The notes beneath the pieces were generated by a model. That model had not been told where the DNA came from. It made no database searches and worked only from the letters and a program-made list of their open reading frames with translations. A stretch of 64,000 nt of DNA from G963674665 sp964609625. GTDB taxonomy: Bacteria; Desulfobacterota; Desulfovibrionia; Desulfovibrionales; Desulfovibrionaceae. A program made the translations under genes and the position numbers. Positions within the stretch are counted from its first letter, which is position 1, and each line of letters starts with the position of its first letter. Positions 33,635-41,940 of this stretch are shown piece by piece. Where the stretch lies: the NCBI GenBank assembly GCA_964609625.1, contig CAZSRS010000001.1, positions 1 to 64,000 of the forward strand, given 5' to 3'.

Positions 33635-33676
33635 GCGGGGGGAAACCCCTTTCTCCAGAAAGGGGTTTCCCCCCGC
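33635..33676. repeat. 20-bp perfect inverted repeat between mrr and DUF362 gene
   Basis: Positions 33635-33654 pair perfectly with 33657-33676 around a 2-base centre. Each arm contains G6AAAC4 or its complement. It is by far the strongest hairpin in the window. It lies after the DUF362 gene stop and upstream of mrr, both minus strand. There is no T tract on either side. Confidence 0.85.
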
Positions 33677-33708
33677 AACAATCTCCTCCCCTCTCACCAC
33701 AGCCCCTC

Positions 33709-34500
33709 TCACCATACCTTGTTCAAATGCTCGATATCGCGCCACTCCAGGCCGAGGAGCCCTGCGGCTAGGCGGTCCACTTCCCAGGCGTCGTATCCCG
33801 CGATGATCTTGCCGGCCGGGGGCGAGAGGATGGGGCCGCCGAGATGGTAGTCTCCGAGGCCAAGACTGGCGTCCATGACCGCAAGGTCCGGGGCGCGGCA
33901 GGCGCAGAGATCCATGATCGAGCCCTGCATCCGCGCGTGGAACCGGGATTTCTTCCAACCGCCCCCGGCGCCGCCGTAATGATGCGGAGGCAGGAGCCCC
34001 ATGAGATTCTTGAGGGCGCCGGTGATGCCGGCCAGGGAGTGGGCCTTGAGCACGGGCACGGAAATCAGGAAATGGGTGAAGGCGACCTCGGGCAGATACA
34101 GTTCCTGGAACACGCGGCCTGAGGGCAAGGTGACGCGCCGCAAGGGCGCGTGGTTCAAGTCCAGCAGGGGTACGCCCTTGTCCCGTGCCAGTTTCGTGTA
34201 GCCCAGAGTCGAGAAGACCGCGTCGGTTTCCCGGGCGGCGTCGCCCGTACCCTCTGCGATGACCACGCCGGCGGTGCTGTGGGCGCGGATGTAGTCCACC
34301 AATACCGCGCAGACCTCCACCGGGGTGGTCACGGGGAAGGGCGAGGTGTTGACCAGGTTCGGCTTGAGCATCACGGCCTTCTGGTCGCCCAGGAACTTGG
34401 GGGCGCCGAGGGCGTCCAGAGCGGCCGGGATGCTCGTGAGGTAGTCCTGAAAGTCTACCACCACCGGGGCGCATGAGTGCGTCTCGCTGTTCCGCGTCAT
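33709..34500 (-). CDS. DUF362-domain protein
   Basis: The product has 263 residues from ATG 34500. DUF362 proteins share LKPNLVNTSPFPVTTPVEVC, VVIAEGTGDAARETDAVFST, FLISVPVLKAHSLAGITGAL and KNLMGLLPPHHYGG, all seen here. They also share an AVMDASLGLGDYHLGGPILS end region. Many family members carry a C-terminal ferredoxin domain; this one does not. Function is uncertain; iron-sulfur-linked chemistry has been suggested for relatives. It is upstream of mrr and downstream of the slipin gene, 22 bases away, so probably co-transcribed with slipin and NfeD. Confidence 0.86.
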   Translation of the reverse strand: MTRNSETHSCAPVVVDFQDYLTSIPAALDALGAPKFLGDQKAVMLKPNLVNTSPFPVTTPVEVCAVLVDYIRAHSTAGVVIAEGTGDAARETDAVFSTLGYTKLARDKGVPLLDLNHAPLRRVTLPSGRVFQELYLPEVAFTHFLISVPVLKAHSLAGITGALKNLMGLLPPHHYGGAGGGWKKSRFHARMQGSIMDLCACRAPDLAVMDASLGLGDYHLGGPILSPPAGKIIAGYDAWEVDRLAAGLLGLEWRDIEHLNKVW

Positions 34501-34522
34501 GATCTTACCGCAACAACGGTGC

Positions 34523-35302
34523 TCAGCCCTGGGGCTCGGTTCGAGCAGCGGCCGGAGCAGCGCCCTGCAGTCCCACACCCACCAGACGCAGCACGTCCAG
34601 AGGCAGGGGGATGACCGTGGCTTTGCTCTCCGCGCTCATCTCGCGCATTGTCTGGAGATAGCGCAATTGCAGGGCCTCGGGGTGTCTGCCGATGATCTCG
34701 GCTGCCTGGGAGAGGCGCTCCGCGGCCTGGAACTCGCCCTCGGCGTTGATGACCTTTGCCCGGCGTTCGCGTTCGGCCTCGGCCTGCTTGGCCATGGCGC
34801 GCTGCATTTCCTGGGGCAGGTCGATGTGCTTGAGTTCCACGGAAATGACCTTGATGCCCCAGGGGTCTGTCTGCTCGTCGAGGAGGTTCTGGATCCTGGT
34901 GTTGACCTCGTCGCGGTGGGCGAGGATATCGTCGAGTTCCACGCCGCCGCAGACACTGCGCAAGGTGGTTTGGGCCAATTGCGAGGTGGCGAAGAGGAAG
35001 TCCTCCACCTCGATGATGGACCTGGTGGGGTCGATGACCTTGAAGTAGACCACTGCGTTGACCTCGATGCTCACGTTGTCGCGGGTGATGACGTCCTGAT
35101 TGGGCACGTCCAGGGTCCGCACGCGCAGGCTCACGCGCACCATCTTGTCGATGACCGGAATGAGGATGATCAGGCCCGGGCCCTTGGACTTGATCACGCG
35201 TCCCAGCCGGAAGATCACGCCGCGTTCGTACTCGTTGAGCACTTTGAGGGCTGCGAAAAGGACGGCGGCCACGATGATCAGGAGAGGTAGGTAGGTGTAC
35301 AT
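34523..35302 (-). CDS. slipin, SPFH/stomatin-like membrane protein
   Basis: The product has 259 residues; AAGGAG precedes ATG 35302. One N-terminal membrane hairpin (about 3-20) leads into the SPFH domain: VLNEYERGVIFRLGRVIKSK, PVIDKMVRVSLRVRTLDVPN and VITRDNVSIEVNAVVYFKV. A coiled coil rich in Ala/Glu (QRAMAKQAEAERERRAKVIN, about 175-200) and a short Pro/Ala tail follow. Such proteins oligomerise on membranes and pair with NfeD proteases, exactly as here (26 bases apart). Confidence 0.94.
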   Translation of the reverse strand: MYTYLPLLIIVAAVLFAALKVLNEYERGVIFRLGRVIKSKGPGLIILIPVIDKMVRVSLRVRTLDVPNQDVITRDNVSIEVNAVVYFKVIDPTRSIIEVEDFLFATSQLAQTTLRSVCGGVELDDILAHRDEVNTRIQNLLDEQTDPWGIKVISVELKHIDLPQEMQRAMAKQAEAERERRAKVINAEGEFQAAERLSQAAEIIGRHPEALQLRYLQTMREMSAESKATVIPLPLDVLRLVGVGLQGAAPAAARTEPQG

Positions 35303-35328
35303 GGTTCACTCCTTTTGACTTCTCGGGA

Positions 35329-36690
35329 TTAGTGTTTCGAGGACTCCCGGCCATCGATCTCCACCAACAGGGTCAGGCCCCGCATGCCGGCAATGCGCAC
35401 CACGTCCCCCTTTTTCAGGGGGAGTTCCGTCGCTGCGGTGGCATCCCAAAGGGTGCCCTGGGCAAAGACCTTGCCCTTGTCGCCCTGCCAGAAACGCACC
35501 CGGGCGCTCTCACCGATCATGGCCTCGCGGCCCGAAGCGGGCGGACGGCGCAGGGAGCGGCCGACGAAGTAGACACAGGCGCCGGCCATGGCGGCCACAC
35601 CTCCGGCGGTGACCAGGACCATGGGTATGGGCAATCTGGAAAAACCTTCTCCTGGTTTGACCAGCAGCAACGACCCCACGAATAGGGAGAGCATGCCGGC
35701 CAGGGTCAGCAGGCCGAAGCTGGTGACCTTGATTTCCAGTAGGAAGAGGATGAAGGCGAAGAGCAGCAGCAGGACGCCGGCCGCGTTGGTGGGCAGCACC
35801 GAGAGGGCGTAGAGCCCAAGGAGCAGGCAGAATCCGCCCAGAACGCCGGGAAGCACCGCTCCCGGCGAGTTCAGCTCGAAGAACAGTCCGGCGATGCCCC
35901 CCATGAGCAGGAGGTAGGCGATCTGCGGATGCAGCAGCCAGGACAGGAACTTGTAGCGCAGACTCGGTTCGTATTCGATCAACCGCACATCCTGGGTCAC
36001 AAACCGCAGTTCATCCCGGTCGCTGCCGTATCTGACCGGCACGCCCCTGCGCCCGGCCTGTTCCAGGAAGTCCATGGGATCAACGGCAACGAACTCCACC
36101 ACCCGTTCCATGACCGCCTCTTCGGCCGTGGCGGTCACGGCTTCCTCCACGGCGCGTTCGTACCAGTCGAGATTGCGATTTCTGGCCTTGGCCACGCCCC
36201 GCAGCAGACCCATGAGGTCGTTCTTGACCTTGTTGGCCATGGTCTCGGGCACGTCCTTGCCCTGCACGTCCACGGGGGAGGCCGCGCCGATGGTGGTTTT
36301 GGGGGCCATGCCGGCCACGTCCGAGGCCGCCACCAGGAAAACGCCGGCGCTGGCCGCGTGTGCTCCGGCCGGCCCCACCCAAACGGCCACTGGGAGGGGT
36401 GCGTTGAGCATCAACTTGATCATCTGGCGCATGGACTCCACCAGACCTCCAGGAGTGTCGAGCCGGAGCAGCAGCAGGACCGCGCCCTGGTCCTGGGCCG
36501 TGGCGATGGCGTCCTCGAGCAGATCGACCTGTGCCGGGGTCACGGGGCCCTGGAGCTGGGCCAGGAGTACGACAACCTCGGCGGCTGCCGCGGGTTCGGG
36601 GTCCGAGGCGGCTGCCTGCCCCAGGAGCATGGCGATACCGGCACAAAACGCCAGGGCAAAAACGAAAAGTTTCAAACGTTGGCTGTCCAT
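35329..36690 (-). CDS. NfeD-family membrane serine protease (long form)
   Basis: The product has 453 residues. A signal peptide (cleavage near QAAASD) is followed by a ClpP-like periplasmic protease domain: LLLRLDTPGGLVESMRQMIK, PVAVWVGPAGAHAASAGVFL (Ser nucleophile in the AASAG loop) and a Lys in the helix VPETMANKVKNDLM. Four or so membrane helices lie at about 255-375. A C-terminal OB-fold NfeD domain follows, with SARVRFWQGDKGKVFAQGTLW and DVVRIAGMRGLTLLVE. It is known to cut stomatin-like partners in relatives; the slipin gene downstream supports this. It is the first gene of the NfeD-slipin-DUF362 run. Confidence 0.94.
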   Translation of the reverse strand: MDSQRLKLFVFALAFCAGIAMLLGQAAASDPEPAAAAEVVVLLAQLQGPVTPAQVDLLEDAIATAQDQGAVLLLLRLDTPGGLVESMRQMIKLMLNAPLPVAVWVGPAGAHAASAGVFLVAASDVAGMAPKTTIGAASPVDVQGKDVPETMANKVKNDLMGLLRGVAKARNRNLDWYERAVEEAVTATAEEAVMERVVEFVAVDPMDFLEQAGRRGVPVRYGSDRDELRFVTQDVRLIEYEPSLRYKFLSWLLHPQIAYLLLMGGIAGLFFELNSPGAVLPGVLGGFCLLLGLYALSVLPTNAAGVLLLLFAFILFLLEIKVTSFGLLTLAGMLSLFVGSLLLVKPGEGFSRLPIPMVLVTAGGVAAMAGACVYFVGRSLRRPPASGREAMIGESARVRFWQGDKGKVFAQGTLWDATAATELPLKKGDVVRIAGMRGLTLLVEIDGRESSKH

Positions 36691-36970
36691 TGTTCCGCCT
36701 TGCGGTATGGGTCGCGATCTTGGCGCAAAGGCCGGCGATGTCTGTCAAGACATCATGCCGCGCTGCCGCGAAACGAAAACCCAGGCTGTTTCAGAGGGAT
36801 TCATCCAATTGTATTTCATCTTTTTTTACCAGCGTCAACAGCCGTGTGCGGCCTCTCCGGCCGCGCCTGCCCGGTTTGACGGGCTTGTGGTCCTTGTGTT
36901 TACGGAGCGTGTTGGTTCTTGCTCTTGGCGGCGGATGCATGTATGGTCACTTTTTTCATGGCCGCCGTGC

Positions 36971-36999
36971 TTGACGACGGCCGCCTGCACATGTAGAAA
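36971..36999 (+). promoter_or_regulatory. promoter of the rpmH cluster
   Basis: TTGACG at 36971-36976, 17 bases, then TAGAAA at 36994-36999, leaving a leader of about 27 bases to rpmH. The -35 lies inside an imperfect inverted repeat (GGCCGCCGT/ACGACGGCC). The rest of the 342-base gap contains only two small hairpins, GCGGCC-tctcc-GGCCGC near 36855 and GCCCG-gtttga-CGGGC near 36877. Confidence 0.7.
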
Positions 37000-37032
37000 T
37001 GATTGCTTATTTTTCTTCAAGGAGCTTCCATA

Positions 37033-37170
37033 ATGAGCAAACGTACGTATCAACCCAGCAAACTGAAAAGGAAACGCACGCACGGCTTTCTGGTCCGCTC
37101 GCGCACCAAGAACGGACGTGCGGTGCTGCGTCGCCGCCGGGCCAAGGGACGCAAGAGATTAGCCCTTTAA
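37033..37170 (+). CDS. rpmH: 50S ribosomal protein L34
   Basis: The product has 45 residues, the normal L34 length. The sequence begins SKRTYQPSKLKRKRTHGFLV and continues RSRTKNGRAVLRRRRAKGRK, nearly identical to the universal L34 pattern. AAGGAG lies 7 bases before ATG 37033. It leads the rpmH-rnpA-yidD-yidC-jag-mnmE cluster found in most bacteria. Its stop lies 20 bases before the most likely rnpA start, or is overlapped by it if an ATT start is used. Confidence 0.98.
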   Translation: MSKRTYQPSKLKRKRTHGFLVRSRTKNGRAVLRRRRAKGRKRLAL

Positions 37171-37190
37171 CCTATCCCCGGGCGCACCGA

Positions 37191-37637
37191 TTGACCCAGC
37201 GGTCGGAGTTCCAGGCCTGCTACACCAGGGGCCGCCGCTTTTTTTCCAATCGTTTCATAGTCTTCGCCCTACCCAGGTCCGCGCCTGATTTGCCCTTGCG
37301 TTCCGGAGCCGGGGTTGGCAAGAAGACGGGGACAGCGACCCGGCGCAATCGGGTCAAACGGCTTGTACGCGAACTGTTTCGCCTGTTTGGCCCAGATATT
37401 GGACCGGGGATGGATGTGGTTGTGGTACCCAAACGTGGTATCGTGGTGAAAGAGCTGCATCTCGACAACCTGAGCCGGGAACTGCTTCCAGTATTGCACC
37501 GTGCCGCGACGCACGTCACCCGGATGCATGCACGAACAGGACCCGGCTCACCGGAATCACCCGAACCGCGCCCCAATGGAGCGCACGCCGCGACCACGGG
37601 GACCGCCATGCCGGACAAGACCCTGGAAGCCCACTGA
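37191..37637 (+). CDS. rnpA: ribonuclease P protein component
   Basis: It aids tRNA 5' maturation with the RNase P RNA. The core is clear: RSEFQACYTRGRRFFSNRFI, then the RNR motif KKTGTATRRNRVKRLVREL. The N-terminus is uncertain: no ATG or GTG exists in frame between 36999 and the core. TTG at 37191 (148 residues) is used here, but it omits the conserved PRAHRL just before. An ATT at 37158, inside the end of rpmH and behind AAGGGA, would include it. The C-terminal 35 residues are a low-complexity tail not typical of the family. It follows rpmH in the standard order. Confidence 0.9.
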   Translation: MTQRSEFQACYTRGRRFFSNRFIVFALPRSAPDLPLRSGAGVGKKTGTATRRNRVKRLVRELFRLFGPDIGPGMDVVVVPKRGIVVKELHLDNLSRELLPVLHRAATHVTRMHARTGPGSPESPEPRPNGAHAATTGTAMPDKTLEAH

Positions 37638-37651
37638 GTGAACGACATCGC

Positions 37652-37966
37652 ATGCGCATGATCATTGCATTTGCCTTGGCGGCATATAAGTATTGCTTCT
37701 CACCTTTCCTGCCTCCAGCGTGCAGATTCCAGCCCACCTGCTCGGAATATGCCCGGGAGGCGGTCCTGCGCCACGGCGTCTGCAAGGGGGGACTGCTGGC
37801 GGTGTGCAGACTTGCCCGCTGCAATCCCCTGTTCCGCGGCGGCTATGATCCCGTGCCGGACAGCTTCCGTCTTTCCCGGCCCTTGTGCTCACAGGTCTCC
37901 AGCCACACCCCCGCCCCGGCACACCGGCATGAAAGAGGCGCGACCGCGCTCCCCCAAGAGCCCTAA
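37652..37966 (+). CDS. yidD: membrane protein insertion efficiency factor YidD
   Basis: The product has 104 residues. It is a small, membrane-associated helper of YidC. The signature ACRFQPTCSEYAREAVLRHG is present with both Cys residues, followed by KGGLLAVCRLARCNPLFRGG and DPVPDSF, all canonical. The 30 residues after that are variable. The order rnpA-yidD-yidC is conserved; the yidC gene begins 21 bases downstream. Confidence 0.95.
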   Translation: MRMIIAFALAAYKYCFSPFLPPACRFQPTCSEYAREAVLRHGVCKGGLLAVCRLARCNPLFRGGYDPVPDSFRLSRPLCSQVSSHTPAPAHRHERGATALPQEP

Positions 37967-37987
37967 TTCAGGAGTAATGCTGTAATC

Positions 37988-39619
37988 ATGGATATCAAAC
38001 GCGTACTCATCGCCGTCACCCTTTCCATGCTTGTGCTCTTTGCCTGGAATTGGTTCTTTCCTCCTCCGCAGCAAGTCCCGCAGCAAGCTCCGGCACCCCA
38101 GGCCGAGCAGACGGAAACCGGCGTGGCTCCGGCACCCCCCGCCGCGGGAACAACTGTCGAACTCGGAAGCGGCGCGGCACAAAGCCCCGCGGCCAGCCAA
38201 CCCGAAGGCAGGGAAATCCTGATCCAGACTCCGGTATACACCGCCGTGATCAATTCCGACGGCGGCATCCTTACCTCCTTTCGGCTGCTCGAGTACAAGC
38301 AGTCCATCGAGCCTGACGCCATGGACGTGGACCTCATCGGCAAGCGGGCGGCCACGGCCCTGCCCATGCAGTTGCTGCTCGGCGGCAAGCCGCAGTGGTC
38401 CTATTCCGGCAAGGACTCGTACACGCTCCAATCCCCCGAGGACACCGCCGTGCTTACCTTCACGGGCCTTTTGGGAGAGGTGCGTCTGACCCGCGAACTG
38501 ACCTTCTCCGCCGGCTCCTACCTGATCAAGGACAAGGTGACCATCGAGAACTCAACGGCCAACAGGCTCAAGGGCTCGCTGGGCTTCACCCTGGCCGGCA
38601 CGAGCCTGACCGCCGAGGGCGACCGCTACAACCTCACCCGTGTTGCTGCATTCAGCGGCGGAAGCCTGGACGAGGAGAACGATCCCGACGACATCCGCAA
38701 GAAGGGCTTCGTTAAACACGACCGGGTCCAGTGGGGCGGGTTGCAGAGCAATTACTTCCTGCTCGCCCTGCTGCCACAGGAGGGGCGGCCGTCCACTGAC
38801 GAAGGCCCCACCTTCCGCGTGAACATGGACGACGATATCTTCGTCCTGATCATGGACGAGCCCCTGGGCGCCATCGAGCCCTCCCAGACCAAGACCTATT
38901 CCTGCTCCTACTTCCTGGGGCCCAAGAAGCAGGATGCCCTGGACGCCGCACCCAACAATCTGGCCAAGTCCGTGGACCTGGGCTGGTTCGACTTCATCGC
39001 CAAACCACTGCTGATCGGCCTGGAGTTCATCCACTCCTGGGTCCTGAACTATGGCGTGGCCATCATCATCCTGACCATCATCATCAAGATCATCCTCTGG
39101 CCGCTCTCCCACAAAAGCTACAAGTCCATGGAGCAAATGAAGAAGCTCCAACCCATGCTGGCCAAGATCCGCGAGAAGCACAAGGGCGACCGCCAGAAGA
39201 TGAACGAAGAGATGATGAATCTCTACAAGACATACAAGGTCAACCCGGCCGGTGGTTGTCTGCCCATGCTCCTGCAGATTCCGGTGTTCATCGGACTCTA
39301 CCAGGCCCTGCTGCACTCCATCGAACTCAGGCACGCGGCGTTCATCACCCATCTGCCCTTCACCGACATGATCTGGCTCGCCGACCTCTCGGCCAAGGAC
39401 CCCTACTACATCACGCCCATCGTCATGGGCGCCACCATGTTCCTGCAGCAAAAGATGATGCCTGCACCAGGCGATCCCATGCAGGCCAAGATCATGCTCT
39501 TCATGCCCATCATGTTCACTTTCATCTTCCTGAACTTCCCTTCCGGGCTTGTGATCTACTGGCTGGCGAACAACGTGCTCTCCATCGCCCAACAGTGGTG
39601 GATGCTGCGGAAAACCTGA
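37988..39619 (+). CDS. yidC: membrane protein insertase YidC
   Basis: The product has 543 residues, the Gram-negative long form. An N-terminal membrane helix (about 5-22) is followed by a large periplasmic beta-sandwich domain (about 60-330). The conserved insertase core of five helices then begins at about 340: WFDFIAKPLLIGLEFIHSWV, GVAIIILTIIIKIILWPLSH, then the coiled-coil hairpin MEQMKKLQPMLAKIREKHKG and GCLPMLLQIPVFIGLYQALL. It inserts inner-membrane proteins alone or with SecYEG. The periplasmic linker after the first helix is Pro/Ala-rich. Confidence 0.98.
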   Translation: MDIKRVLIAVTLSMLVLFAWNWFFPPPQQVPQQAPAPQAEQTETGVAPAPPAAGTTVELGSGAAQSPAASQPEGREILIQTPVYTAVINSDGGILTSFRLLEYKQSIEPDAMDVDLIGKRAATALPMQLLLGGKPQWSYSGKDSYTLQSPEDTAVLTFTGLLGEVRLTRELTFSAGSYLIKDKVTIENSTANRLKGSLGFTLAGTSLTAEGDRYNLTRVAAFSGGSLDEENDPDDIRKKGFVKHDRVQWGGLQSNYFLLALLPQEGRPSTDEGPTFRVNMDDDIFVLIMDEPLGAIEPSQTKTYSCSYFLGPKKQDALDAAPNNLAKSVDLGWFDFIAKPLLIGLEFIHSWVLNYGVAIIILTIIIKIILWPLSHKSYKSMEQMKKLQPMLAKIREKHKGDRQKMNEEMMNLYKTYKVNPAGGCLPMLLQIPVFIGLYQALLHSIELRHAAFITHLPFTDMIWLADLSAKDPYYITPIVMGATMFLQQKMMPAPGDPMQAKIMLFMPIMFTFIFLNFPSGLVIYWLANNVLSIAQQWWMLRKT

Positions 39620-39666
39620 TCCAGCGCGTGGGAACCATCGCCCGGCCAAAGTGACGAGGAATCTCC

Positions 39667-40359
39667 ATGAGCGAATATGTCCAATTTGAAGGAAAAACCA
39701 TCGACGACGCCATCACCCTGGCCTGTCGGCACTTCGACACGGAACGCGACAAACTCGAAATAGAAATCATCTCCGACTCCAAAGGCGGCATCTTCGGCCT
39801 GGTCGGCGCCAAAAAGGCCCTGATCCAGGCCAAGACGCGCGACGACTCGCTCAAGCTCAAGGCCATGATCACCACGGTGGTGGAGCGGCTTGTCGCGCCC
39901 ATCATCCAATACCCCGACATCGAGGTGGAGATCGTGGATCAAGGGCGCGTGCGCGTCCACATCAACGATGACGAGAACTCCGGTCTGCTCATCGGCCGCG
40001 AGGGGCAGACTCTGTCCGCCGTGCAGTACCTGGCCAACCGCATGATGGCCAGCAAGTGGCCGGACCCGGTCAAAATTCAGATCGATACCGGAGACTACCG
40101 GGAGCGTCAGGACGAGAACCTGCGCCAGCTCGCCCAGCACCTGGCCGAAAAGGCCAAGTCCCAGGGCAAGTCCCAGAGCACCAAGCCCCTCAGTTCCTAC
40201 CACCGCAGACTGGTGCACCTGGCCCTGCAAGACGACGAAGAAATATCCACCCGCAGCAAGGGCGAAGGCCCCCTGAAGCGCGTGCTCATCCTTCCCAAGC
40301 GCTCCAGTGGCCAGAGCCAGGGGGGCAAACGCCGCCCCTCCCAGCGGAGCGCTGACTGA
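39667..40359 (+). CDS. jag: RNA-binding protein Jag/KhpB
   Basis: The product has 230 residues. The Jag_N domain (about 1-50, VQFEGKTIDDAITLACRHFD) is followed by a KH domain (about 90-150) with SGLLIGREGQTLSAVQYLAN and an R3H domain (about 165-215) with LSSYHRRLVHLALQDDEEIS and SKGEGPLKRVLI. Jag/KhpB proteins bind many RNAs and affect cell elongation and translation. The gene lies 47 bases after yidC, in the usual cluster order. The C-terminal tail is basic and Ser-rich. Confidence 0.95.
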   Translation: MSEYVQFEGKTIDDAITLACRHFDTERDKLEIEIISDSKGGIFGLVGAKKALIQAKTRDDSLKLKAMITTVVERLVAPIIQYPDIEVEIVDQGRVRVHINDDENSGLLIGREGQTLSAVQYLANRMMASKWPDPVKIQIDTGDYRERQDENLRQLAQHLAEKAKSQGKSQSTKPLSSYHRRLVHLALQDDEEISTRSKGEGPLKRVLILPKRSSGQSQGGKRRPSQRSAD

Positions 40360-40388
40360 TACCCGGCCCCAGGCCGGAAGACACCCTT

Positions 40389-40424
40389 GCCGCATGCGAC
40401 CTCCAAGCTGACGTCGCATGCGGC
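40389..40424 (+). repeat. 12-bp perfect inverted repeat between jag and mnmE
   Basis: GCCGCATGCGAC at 40389-40400 pairs perfectly with GTCGCATGCGGC at 40413-40424 around a 12-base loop. It is 30 bases after jag and about 28 before mnmE, with no T run. It may act as an RNA-processing or 3'-stabilising hairpin that lets mnmE be expressed at a different level. Confidence 0.8.
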
Positions 40425-40451
40425 GTCTGAGCAATACCCGACGCTGTGCCC

Positions 40452-41864
40452 ATGAGCCGACACCACTCCACCACGGATATGACGGAGACCATCGCCGCCA
40501 TAGCCACTCCGCAAGGCGCCCGCGGGGGCATTGGCATCGTACGCGTCAGCGGCCCTGCCGCGCACTCCATAGCCACCCGTCTCTTCAGGTCCGCCTCGCG
40601 GCGTTTCACGGGCTTCAAGCCCCATCGCCTGCATCACGGCCGCCTTGTGGCGCCGGACAATGAAAACGACATCCTGGACGAGATTCTCCTGGCCTTCATG
40701 CCCGCCCCTCATTCCTTTACCGGAGAGGATGTTGTGGAACTGCACTGCCACGGCAGCCCCATGCTCCTGGCCACCGTGCTCGAGGCCGTGTTCGCCTGCG
40801 GCGCCCGGCCGGCCGAACGTGGCGAATTCACCAAACGCGCCTTTCTCAACGCCCGCCTCGACCTGCCCCAGGCCGAAGCAGTGGCCGAAGCCATTGCCGC
40901 GCCCTCCAGGGAGGGGCTGCGTCTGGCCCAGGCCGCGCTCTCGGGCCGCTTCGGCACGCTGGCAACATCCATCAGGGAGCGGCTGTTGGAAATCAAACAA
41001 CAGCTCTGCCTGGCCCTGGATTTTTCGGAGGAAGACATCGAGGAGGCCGCGCCCGAGGCCCTTGTGCGCCTGCTCGACCCACTGCTCGAGGAGATCCGAA
41101 CCCTGCTCGCCAACCACCAACGGGCGCGGGCCTGGCGCGAGGGCTCGCTGGTGGTGCTCGCCGGCTTGGTCAACGCCGGCAAATCCAGCCTGCTCAACGC
41201 GCTCCTTGGCTACGAACGTGCCATCGTCACCGCCGCCCCCGGCACCACCCGAGACTATCTCGAAGAGACCCTGCTCCTCGACGGCCTGCCAGTCCGGCTG
41301 GTGGATACAGCAGGCCTGCGCGCCACCGGCGACATCGTGGAACTCCAAGGCCTGGAGCGCAGCCGCGACCTGGCCCGGCAGGCGGACCTCCTGGTGCTGG
41401 TGCACGACGCTGCCCTGCCGCCTCAACCCGAGGAACTGGAGTTGCTGCACTCCCTGAACGCTTCCGGCGACAGAGTCCTGGCCGTGCGCTCCAAGTGCGA
41501 CCTCCCGACCCCGCCCCAAAGTCTGGAGGCCTGGTCGGCCCTGGGGTTGGAGACCGTGGCCGTCTCCTCCACCTCAGGACTGGGCATCGAGGAACTGGCC
41601 CGATGCATCCGTCGCCGTCTGGCCGCATCGCCGCCGGACGCCCAGGCCGGAGACCTCGCCCCCAACCTCCGCCAGTCCGAATGCCTGCGCCGCGCCCTGC
41701 TCGAACTCCAGGCCCTGCGGGAGGAACTGCTCCAGGGTCTGCCCTACGACCTCTGTGACCTGCGCCTCGAGGCCGGCCTGCGCCACCTGGCGACGGTCAC
41801 CGGTGAAATCTGCCCCGACGACGTGCTCGAGGCCGTTTTCCAGAGCTTCTGTGTCGGGAAGTAG
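40452..41864 (+). CDS. mnmE: tRNA modification GTPase MnmE
   Basis: The product has about 470 residues; the start could be GTG 40446, ATG 40452 (used) or ATG 40479, none with a good ribosome site. With MnmG it modifies the wobble uridine of tRNAs to the carboxymethylaminomethyl form. The N-terminal formyl-THF-binding domain has TIAAIATPQGARGGIGIVRV and SFTGEDVVELHCHGSP. The GTPase domain has G1 GLVNAGKSS, G2-region PGTTRDYLEE and G3 DTAGLR. The G4 motif reads SKCD, with Ser in place of the usual Asn. The C-terminal FCVGK keeps the catalytic Cys. It ends the rpmH cluster. Confidence 0.96.
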   Translation: MSRHHSTTDMTETIAAIATPQGARGGIGIVRVSGPAAHSIATRLFRSASRRFTGFKPHRLHHGRLVAPDNENDILDEILLAFMPAPHSFTGEDVVELHCHGSPMLLATVLEAVFACGARPAERGEFTKRAFLNARLDLPQAEAVAEAIAAPSREGLRLAQAALSGRFGTLATSIRERLLEIKQQLCLALDFSEEDIEEAAPEALVRLLDPLLEEIRTLLANHQRARAWREGSLVVLAGLVNAGKSSLLNALLGYERAIVTAAPGTTRDYLEETLLLDGLPVRLVDTAGLRATGDIVELQGLERSRDLARQADLLVLVHDAALPPQPEELELLHSLNASGDRVLAVRSKCDLPTPPQSLEAWSALGLETVAVSSTSGLGIEELARCIRRRLAASPPDAQAGDLAPNLRQSECLRRALLELQALREELLQGLPYDLCDLRLEAGLRHLATVTGEICPDDVLEAVFQSFCVGK

Positions 41865-41940
41865 CCCCGCTTTGCAATGCCTGGCCAAGGGCGGTATCAT
41901 GGGGCGGTTCCCCAACCCCACATCCATGCAGGAGTATGTC

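Noticed and set aside
36691..37032. Possible replication origin next to the rpmH cluster.
   Set aside because: In some bacteria rpmH lies by dnaA and oriC. Here there is no dnaA gene and I see no cluster of TTATCCACA-like boxes in the gap.
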